A DNA stretch of 10,850 nucleotides from an uncultured Candidatus Saccharibacteria bacterium (GTDB lineage Bacteria; Patescibacteriota; Saccharimonadia; Saccharimonadales; Saccharimonadaceae), in the NCBI GenBank assembly GCA_938038145.1, contig CALHQU010000017.1, forward strand, positions 1-10,850, given 5' to 3'. Of this stretch, positions 6,557 to 10,850 are shown piece after piece. The notes below the pieces were generated by a model that was not told where the DNA came from, did not search any database, and worked only from the letters and a program-made list of their open reading frames with translations. The first letter of the stretch is position 1, and every line of letters begins with the position of its first letter. Both the position numbers and the translations under genes were made by a program.

Positions 6557-6734
6557 GCAAATGATGGCTGAATTGAACGAGCGAATCGCGTGGTTTCAAG
6601 GCGATGATTTTAATCTGGACGAGGCAAAGCAGAAGTTTATTGAGGCGAGAGAATTGTCAAAAAAAATTACTGCCACGCTGGAAGATATGCGACATGATAT
6701 CGAGGTTCTTAGTGAGGATTTCAACGCTGAGTAA
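6546..6734 (+). CDS. xseB: Exodeoxyribonuclease VII small subunit
   Basis: This 62-residue protein matches the XseB pattern: MTIEQMMAELNERIAWFQGD, then DFNLDEAKQKFIEARELSKK, a two-helix hairpin ending in a helix with DMRHDIEVL. XseB binds the coiled-coil stalk of XseA and is needed for full ExoVII activity. The start is chosen at ATG 6546 because the family normally begins with this motif. In-frame GTG 6534 or TTG 6525 would add 4 or 7 residues, and a weak GAG upstream would fit them. With ATG 6546 it overlaps xseA by 11 nt, so translation by termination-reinitiation is likely. No terminator follows; the next gene has its own promoter 5 nt beyond the stop codon. Confidence 0.88.
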   Translation: MTIEQMMAELNERIAWFQGDDFNLDEAKQKFIEARELSKKITATLEDMRHDIEVLSEDFNAE

Positions 6735-6738
6735 GATC

Positions 6739-6767
6739 TTTACATCAATTAAAGCATAAGCTATACT
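6739..6767 (+). promoter_or_regulatory. Promoter of the single-pass membrane protein gene (leaderless)
   Basis: TTTACA (6739-6744, one mismatch) is followed by a 17-bp spacer and TATACT (6762-6767, one mismatch). Counting from -7 puts +1 at 6774, exactly the A of the ATG. The whole promoter fits in the 39 nt between xseB and the next gene. Confidence 0.75.
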
Positions 6768-6773
6768 CTAATT

Positions 6774-7433
6774 ATGATTACGAGAAATAGAAGTGAGCGC
6801 GGCTCTGTTAATGGCTGGATGGTCGGCACAATCGGCTGTCTGATATTGTTTTTGATTGCTGGATCTTTGGCAATTTGGGCGTACATGCAATACTCCCGAG
6901 AAAAAAGCAGCGTTGATAGTAAAGTTGCGATTAAAGTTGCTGAGGGCAAGCGCGAGCAGGCTGAGTATGATTGGAGGAAGTGTTCAGACGATGCTAAGAA
7001 TCTACGTGTTGAATTTGTTGGTCCTGCTGAATATGGTCGAGTATCGTTCATGTATACAAAAACTTGGAGTGTGTATATAGCAAATGACGGCAGCGACAGG
7101 GGTGATTACAAAGCTTATTTTCACCCTATTTCAGTTCCTCCGATAACTAATAAAAATAGTCGGTTTGCGCTGAGGCTAGAGATTATCAATAAGAATATGG
7201 ATACGGTGCTGAATGATTATCAATCACGACTAAAGAAGGGTGAATTGACCTCAAGTAGTACTGAGTTTAATGGAATTTCAGCAACTCGGATTGACGGTAC
7301 GTTTGAGAAAGAATTGCGTGGCTCTGTGGTTTTGATGAAAGTTCGCGATAAAACTATTCGTTTTTCAACCGACGCGGATACGTTTAAGCCAGATTTCCAG
7401 ACTATATTGAGCACTGTAAAAATCTCTGAATAG
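6774..7433 (+). CDS. Single-pass membrane protein of unknown function
   Basis: This 219-residue protein has a short basic cytoplasmic N-terminus (RNRSERG), one strong transmembrane segment at about residues 14-38 (WMVGTIGCLILFLIAGSLAI), a charged helical stretch (40-75), then an extracytoplasmic domain (about 80-217). That domain begins with EYGRVSFMYTKTWSVYIAND, in which a hydrophobic-aromatic strand and conserved-looking tryptophan recall PsbP/LpqN-like folds. It ends with TFKPDFQTILSTVKIS, also reminiscent of that group; this resemblance is by eye only. There is no lipobox or cleavable signal peptide, and no catalytic motif. It is flanked by two independent leaderless promoters, so it appears to be transcribed from its own start, with possible read-through into the histidine kinase, since no terminator is seen. 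A link to the adjacent kinase as an input module is only a guess. Confidence 0.78.
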   Translation: MITRNRSERGSVNGWMVGTIGCLILFLIAGSLAIWAYMQYSREKSSVDSKVAIKVAEGKREQAEYDWRKCSDDAKNLRVEFVGPAEYGRVSFMYTKTWSVYIANDGSDRGDYKAYFHPISVPPITNKNSRFALRLEIINKNMDTVLNDYQSRLKKGELTSSSTEFNGISATRIDGTFEKELRGSVVLMKVRDKTIRFSTDADTFKPDFQTILSTVKISE

Positions 7434-7451
7434 AAAAACCTAGTACATATT

Positions 7452-7460
7452 TGCTATACT
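7452..7460 (+). promoter_or_regulatory. Extended -10 promoter of the histidine kinase-regulator-recO operon
   Basis: TGCTATACT (7452-7460) is a one-mismatch -10 with the extended TG. No -35 hexamer is found at 16-18 bp. The predicted +1 is about 7467, leaving only about 2 nt before the ATG at 7469, again near-leaderless. Confidence 0.65.
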
Positions 7461-7468
7461 AGAATTGT

Positions 7469-8185
7469 ATGGCAGGTAAAGAGTGGAGTGATGCTGATTT
7501 TGGGGGATTGCCGAGCGTTTTGGTGGCGGCACACGAGCTGAAAACGCCGTTGGCTTTAATTAGACAACTGGCGCTACTGCTGGATGACGATTTAACCAGT
7601 TCTGCCGATAAAACTCAGATCCAGCAACGAATTATTCGGACTTCTGAGCAGGCATTGCAGCTTACGATCGATTTGGCAAATTCAGCTAATTTAACGCCGT
7701 CGTTATTTCCGCTTGAACCGGTCAATCCGTTGGCTTTATGTCAGCAAGTAGCGATGGAAACAAAGTTCAACGCAATACTTTATGGGCGAAAAGTTAGCTG
7801 GCCTAAGAGCGGCAGAAATAGTCAATTGATATTGGCGAATCGAACGCTTTTGGGGCGAATTTTAGCGAATTTTTTGAATAACGCGCTGGCGTATACGGAG
7901 GACGGATCGGAGATTAAGGTTTCGATTAAGGCGACAAAAGATGCCGTGAGAATGAGCGTGCGAGATTTTGGACCGATGATGAGTTTGAAGGAATATCGGC
8001 TTTTGCTTGATGAAATGGAGACGCGAAAAACCGTGCGAACAAGGCCGGAAAGTAGCGGGCTGGGGATTTACGTGGCGAATCAATTTGCGCGGGCGATGAA
8101 CGGGCGGATTGGTCTGATTCGTCACCGTGATGGATTGACTTTTTATGTAGAAATGCCAATTAGTCGGCAGTTGAGCTTGATATGA
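7469..8185 (+). CDS. Soluble sensor histidine kinase core without sensor or membrane segments
   Basis: This 238-residue protein is little more than a kinase core. The dimerisation/phosphoacceptor box is AAHELKTPLALIRQLALLLD, with H22 as the phosphorylated histidine. The ATP-binding HATPase_c domain has an N box (RILANFLNNALAYTEDGSEI, 130-149), a G1 box DFGPM (166-170) and a G2 box SSGLGIYVANQFA (195-207). Two points are unusual. There is no transmembrane helix or recognisable sensor domain before the H box. The second glycine of the usual DxGxG motif is methionine, and the ATP lid is short, so ATP binding may be altered. The stop overlaps the next ATG by 4 nt (ATGA at 8182-8185), so its cognate regulator is almost certainly the next gene. 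The signal input must come from a partner protein or the cytoplasm. Confidence 0.88.
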   Translation: MAGKEWSDADFGGLPSVLVAAHELKTPLALIRQLALLLDDDLTSSADKTQIQQRIIRTSEQALQLTIDLANSANLTPSLFPLEPVNPLALCQQVAMETKFNAILYGRKVSWPKSGRNSQLILANRTLLGRILANFLNNALAYTEDGSEIKVSIKATKDAVRMSVRDFGPMMSLKEYRLLLDEMETRKTVRTRPESSGLGIYVANQFARAMNGRIGLIRHRDGLTFYVEMPISRQLSLI

Positions 8186-8553
8186 AAAAACTGTTAATCG
8201 TTGAGGATGATAAAAATTGGGCGGATATTCTGGGCAAGTTTGCCGCGGATGTCGGCGCGGAATATCAAGTGGTGGTTTCTGGCGGTCAGACGATTGAGAT
8301 TATTGACGATTGGCAACCTGACGCTTTAATTTTGGATATGTTGTTGGCTGGTGAAACGGCGATTGCGCTGCTTAACGAACTGCGATCGTACGCGGATTTG
8401 GCGAGTTTGCCGATTGTGGTTTGTACGAATATCGACGTTAAAATGGACGATTTGCGTCCGCTTGGCGTGAAGGCGATTTTGAATAAAACATCGATGCGTC
8501 CGAATGAAGCGCGGGCGATTTTTCGCGAGGTTCTAAATGACGGGGCAGAGTGA
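8182..8553 (+). CDS. Single-domain response regulator paired with the upstream kinase
   Basis: This 123-residue receiver domain has no output domain. Key residues are E8/D9/D10 (LIVEDD), phosphoacceptor D52 (LILDMLL), T82 (VVCTN) and K102 (ILNKTS), all in the expected places. The start overlaps the kinase stop by 4 nt with only a weak ribosome site, so translation is probably coupled. Its last 17 nt overlap recO. With no DNA-binding domain, it must pass the signal by protein interaction or phosphotransfer. It differs clearly from the other single-domain regulator at 1194-1577 (for example MLLAGE against MMPKISG after the phosphoacceptor), so the two are not recent duplicates. Confidence 0.93.
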   Translation: MKKLLIVEDDKNWADILGKFAADVGAEYQVVVSGGQTIEIIDDWQPDALILDMLLAGETAIALLNELRSYADLASLPIVVCTNIDVKMDDLRPLGVKAILNKTSMRPNEARAIFREVLNDGAE

Positions 8554-9217
8554 ACGAGTAAAAGCGATCGTTTTGAGGCGAACGAATTACGCCGAAGCTG
8601 ACCGAGTTTTGCAATTACTAACGCCAAAAGGTCGACGTAGCGTGATTGCTAAAGGTGTGCGACGCGAGCGCAGTAAATTGGCGGGTGGAATTGAATTATT
8701 CGCGATTTGCGACGTGGTTATTCGCTCTGGTCGGGGCGATTTGGGGCTATTGACTTCCGCTCGATTGTCGGCTTTTTATCGACATATTTTGGAAGATTAT
8801 GATCGAATGCAATTTGCGTATTCGGTGATGAAATTGGTTTCTGCGGCGAGTGAAAATATTGACGAACCAGAGTGGTATTATGTGCTGAGCCAAGTTTTAG
8901 AGCAATTGAATAATCCTGCAATAAACCAAAAATTGATTGAAACGTGGTTTTATTTGCAATACGTGAGTTTGCTGGGAGATGAGCTGAATCTTCGCACGGA
9001 CGTAACGACGGCGCCGTTGCTCCCTGATAAAAAATATATGTACGATAGCGCGGAAAAAGGTTTGAGATTGGCGGAGCAGGGCGATTTGGGTGCGGACGCC
9101 ATCAAGCTACTGAGGCTGATTCAAGCAAAGCCGCTCGCGAATGTGGCGCAAATCGGCGGAATAACTGAGGTTATAAACGATTGTTGGTTGACCGCCAGAC
9201 AACACGCCGCGGTGTAA
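8537..9217 (+). CDS. recO: DNA repair protein RecO
   Basis: RecO anneals single strands and, with RecR, loads RecA onto SSB-coated DNA in the RecFOR pathway. The N-terminal OB fold is recognisable: VKAIVLRRTNYAEADRVLQL (8-27), then TPKGRRSVIAKGVRRERSKL (29-48). The C-terminal part is helical and is followed by a short tail. At 226 residues it is slightly shorter than E. coli RecO (242). The zinc-binding cysteine cluster found in many bacterial RecO proteins is absent (only two scattered cysteines), as in E. coli. The ATG at 8537 is supported by a GAGG at 8527-8530, 6 nt upstream. It overlaps the response regulator gene by 17 nt, so RecO appears to be co-translated with a two-component pair. 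Confidence 0.92.
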   Translation: MTGQSERVKAIVLRRTNYAEADRVLQLLTPKGRRSVIAKGVRRERSKLAGGIELFAICDVVIRSGRGDLGLLTSARLSAFYRHILEDYDRMQFAYSVMKLVSAASENIDEPEWYYVLSQVLEQLNNPAINQKLIETWFYLQYVSLLGDELNLRTDVTTAPLLPDKKYMYDSAEKGLRLAEQGDLGADAIKLLRLIQAKPLANVAQIGGITEVINDCWLTARQHAAV

Positions 9218-9231
9218 AATTGCTCGTAAAA

Positions 9232-9240
9232 TGGTATAAT
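9232..9240 (+). promoter_or_regulatory. Extended -10 promoter of the glycyl-tRNA synthetase gene
   Basis: TGGTATAAT (9232-9240) is the same perfect extended -10 found at 1634-1642 and 4389-4397. No -35 hexamer is evident. The predicted +1 is about 9247, giving a leader of about 46 nt that contains an inverted repeat and a Shine-Dalgarno, unlike the leaderless genes. Confidence 0.72.
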
Positions 9241-9260
9241 TTAGGAAATAATGTGAATCG

Positions 9261-9277
9261 CCATGTTGCCAACATGG
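9261..9277 (+). promoter_or_regulatory. Leader hairpin overlapping the glyS ribosome-binding region
   Basis: CCATGTT (9261-9267) and AACATGG (9271-9277) form a perfect 7-bp stem with a GCC loop. The two G's at its 3' end are the first bases of the purine-rich GGAGAAAGG (9276-9284), and the stem also holds the spurious in-frame ATG 9263. Folding could hide that ATG and part of the ribosome site. A regulatory role is inferred. Confidence 0.5.
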
Positions 9278-9292
9278 AGAAAGGTTTTTTTG

Positions 9293-10714
9293 ATGAGTCA
9301 AGCAAAAATGGAAGATATTATTAGCCTGTGTAAGCGCCGCGGTTTTATTTATCAGGGTTCGGATGTTTATGGCGGTTTGTCTGGAACGTGGGATTACGGT
9401 CCGCTGGGCGTTCAATTGAAGCGAAATATCATGAATTTATGGTGGCGAATGTTTGTTGATGAGCGCGACGATATATATGGCGTCGATGCGGCGATTTTGA
9501 TGAATCCGAAAGTTTGGAAGGCGAGTGGGCATGTGGATACGTTTGTTGACCCATTGTGTGAAGATACGGTTAATCATCGGCGTTATCGTACGGATCATAT
9601 CCTTAAAGACAATGGGGTTGATGCGGATGGCTTGACGATGGAGCAAATGGATGGAGTGATTGCGGAACGGGGAATTAAGAGCCCGGACGGAAATCCACTA
9701 AGTAAATCTCGCACGTTCAATATGATGTTTAAAACTTTTGTTGGACCTTCTGGTGGAGATTCAATTGAAATAGGTAAGGACGTAGAGGGGGCTATAGTAC
9801 CAAAAGGTAAGACGATATATGCGTTGCAATATAATCCAACTTCTATAAGTTATCTTCGCCCAGAAACTGCTCAGGGAATTTTTACCAATTTTAAGAACGT
9901 TGTTGATAGTTTTTATCCTGATTTGCCGTTTGGAATCGCTCAGCAGGGCAAGGCGTTTCGTAATGAAATTGCACCGCGAGATTTTATTTTCCGTAGTCGT
10001 GAGTTTGAGCAAATGGAGATTGAATATTTTGTTAATCCAGAAAAATGGCAGGAAGCGTTTGATGAATTGTTGAAGTCGACGCACGAGTTTTTGGAGGCGT
10101 TGGGATTAGACCCTAAGAATATTCACGAGCTGGATGTTCCGCCAGAGGACAGGGCGCACTACAGTGATAAAACTATTGATATTGAATACGATTTTCCAAT
10201 TGGCAAGGAAGAGCTGATGGGGATTGCGTATCGGACTGATTTTGATCTGATGAATATTCAGCGCGTTAGCGGGAAGAGTATGGAATATACGATTAAGGGG
10301 ACGAATGAGAAATTTGTGCCGCACGTGATTGAGCCGAGTTTTGGCGTCGAGCGGGCGCTGATGGCGGTGTTGTCGAGTGCGTATCGCGAGGACGAGCAGA
10401 ACGGCAGTAAGCGTGTTTATTTGGCACTTCCAGAACATTTGGCGCCGGTTAAATTTGCCGTTTCGCCGCTACTTAAGAATAAGCCAGAATTGGTGGAGAA
10501 GGCGCGTGAAATTTACGCTAGCCTATCTAAGAAAAATCCTGGACGTGTTATGTGGGACGACAATGGCAACATCGGTAAGCGTTATCGCCGTCAGGATGAA
10601 ATTGGTACACCGCACTGTGTGGTCATCGACTTCCAAACGCTGGAAGATGACACTGTTACTGTTCGCGAGCGAGATACGACCGAACAGAGGCGAGTGAAGG
10701 TTGAGGAGTTGTAG
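9293..10714 (+). CDS. glyS: Glycyl-tRNA synthetase (single-chain, dimeric type)
   Basis: This class IIa synthetase charges tRNA-Gly. It is the homodimeric type found in archaea, eukaryotes and some bacteria, not the two-subunit GlyQ/GlyS enzyme. The start at ATG 9293 is preferred because AAAGG at 9280-9284 lies 8 nt upstream and family members begin MEDIISLCKRRGFIYQ. An earlier ATG (9263) lies in the leader hairpin. Signatures, numbered from 9293: YGGLSGTWDYGPLGVQLK (26-43), LRPETAQGIF (188-197), class II motif 2 FRNEIAPRDFIFRSREFEQM (222-241), motif 3 EPSFGVERAL (347-356), and the anticodon-binding domain from about 384 (LAPVKFAVSPL, then GKRYRRQDEIGTPHCVVIDF). An extra segment of about 30 residues lies between FVGPS (149-153) and SYLRPET, where related enzymes have a short loop. 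At 473 residues the enzyme is otherwise a normal length. Confidence 0.96.
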   Translation: MSQAKMEDIISLCKRRGFIYQGSDVYGGLSGTWDYGPLGVQLKRNIMNLWWRMFVDERDDIYGVDAAILMNPKVWKASGHVDTFVDPLCEDTVNHRRYRTDHILKDNGVDADGLTMEQMDGVIAERGIKSPDGNPLSKSRTFNMMFKTFVGPSGGDSIEIGKDVEGAIVPKGKTIYALQYNPTSISYLRPETAQGIFTNFKNVVDSFYPDLPFGIAQQGKAFRNEIAPRDFIFRSREFEQMEIEYFVNPEKWQEAFDELLKSTHEFLEALGLDPKNIHELDVPPEDRAHYSDKTIDIEYDFPIGKEELMGIAYRTDFDLMNIQRVSGKSMEYTIKGTNEKFVPHVIEPSFGVERALMAVLSSAYREDEQNGSKRVYLALPEHLAPVKFAVSPLLKNKPELVEKAREIYASLSKKNPGRVMWDDNGNIGKRYRRQDEIGTPHCVVIDFQTLEDDTVTVRERDTTEQRRVKVEEL

Positions 10715-10759
10715 ATATTGGACGTGAAAAAAGCAAATTGGTTTTGAGGAGATAAAAGA

Positions 10760-10850
10760 TTGACAAAAAGTAGACCTGAGTTTGATAAAATCACATCGTT
10801 TGATGAGTTTAATAAATACTATTGGTATAGTGAAGAACTTTCACAGATAT
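10760..10850 (+). CDS. Start of a SAP/DUF6434-like small protein (cut by the window end)
   Basis: Thirty codons are visible from a TTG start at 10760, preceded by AGGAG at 10747-10751 with 8-nt spacing. No ATG is available in the frame. The visible peptide starts MTKSRPEFDKITSFDEFNKY and continues YWYSEELSQI. It resembles the N-terminus of small SAP-type proteins (DUF6434 group), which read RPxxDKxxSxxxFxxxYWxxEEL and go on into a helix-extension-helix SAP motif with presumed nucleic-acid binding. The gene follows glyS by 45 nt without a visible terminator, so it may share its transcript. The assignment rests on a short match from memory; the C-terminal part is outside the window. Confidence 0.6.
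   Translation, partial: MTKSRPEFDKITSFDEFNKYYWYSEELSQI

Noticed and set aside
9285..9291. Leader hairpin plus T7 as an intrinsic attenuator of glyS
   Set aside because: Seven purine-rich bases separate the stem from the T run and the stem is short, so it does not fit a Rho-independent terminator.
10106..10438. Antisense open frame of 110 codons opposite glyS
   Set aside because: A shadow of a well-conserved synthetase, with no ribosome site and no family resemblance. The same applies to 8286-8627 (minus), 9761-10084 (minus) and 3560-3838 (plus).
10760..10790. TTGACA followed 17 bp later by TGATAA as a promoter after glyS
   Set aside because: The TTGACA is the start codon and second codon of the last gene, and the -10 is weak; coding sequence explains it.
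1..10850. CRISPR array, insertion sequence, prophage, tRNA or rRNA
   Set aside because: No regularly spaced repeats, transposase motifs, terminal inverted repeats or RNA-gene signatures were seen on either strand.

Overview
The window looks like a compact chromosomal segment of a Candidate Phyla Radiation (Patescibacteria) bacterium, most likely a Saccharibacteria (TM7) relative. The reasons are the moderately AT-rich composition, very tight gene packing with 11 to 17 nt overlaps, a stand-alone single-chain GlyRS, a carboxy-terminal protease of the short CPR type, and several small orphan proteins. TGA is used as a stop in several genes (methyltransferase, xseA, histidine kinase, second response regulator), so this is not a lineage that reads UGA as glycine. 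The assignment rests on recognition of protein families, not on a search.

Layout, left to right. (1) 16-1577, plus strand: an S41 carboxy-terminal processing protease, then a single-domain CheY-like response regulator, closed by an intrinsic terminator. (2) 1653-2783, plus: an orphan 376-residue soluble protein with its own promoter and terminator. (3) 2837-4366, minus: rpmA (ribosomal protein bL27), and upstream of it a Trm11/Trm-G10-like RNA methyltransferase. (4) 4405-6734, plus, diverging from the methyltransferase across only 38 bp: a YbhN/UPF0104 flippase-like membrane protein overlapping xseA, which overlaps xseB (exonuclease VII). (5) 6774-7433: a single-pass membrane protein of unknown function. 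(6) 7469-9217: a soluble, sensor-less histidine kinase, a single-domain response regulator and recO, all overlapping in one operon. (7) 9293-10714: glycyl-tRNA synthetase. (8) 10760 to the window end: the start of a small SAP/DUF6434-like protein. No gap without a gene exceeds about 150 bases. I see no tRNA, rRNA, CRISPR array, insertion sequence or prophage.

Functionally this is mostly housekeeping: DNA repair (RecO, ExoVII), translation (bL27, GlyRS, RNA methylation) and envelope (S41 protease, YbhN-like protein). Minimal phosphorelay parts are scattered among these genes. The most striking pattern is regulatory. At five gene starts a consensus or near-consensus -10 box lies so close to the ATG that the predicted transcript starts on the start codon or within about 4 nt of it (leaderless mRNAs). 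rpmA, recO, the first response regulator, glyS and the last gene instead carry clear Shine-Dalgarno sequences. Two of the leaderless promoters are divergent and share one 38-bp spacer. Another promoter has its -35 hexamer inside the 3' arm of the preceding terminator hairpin.
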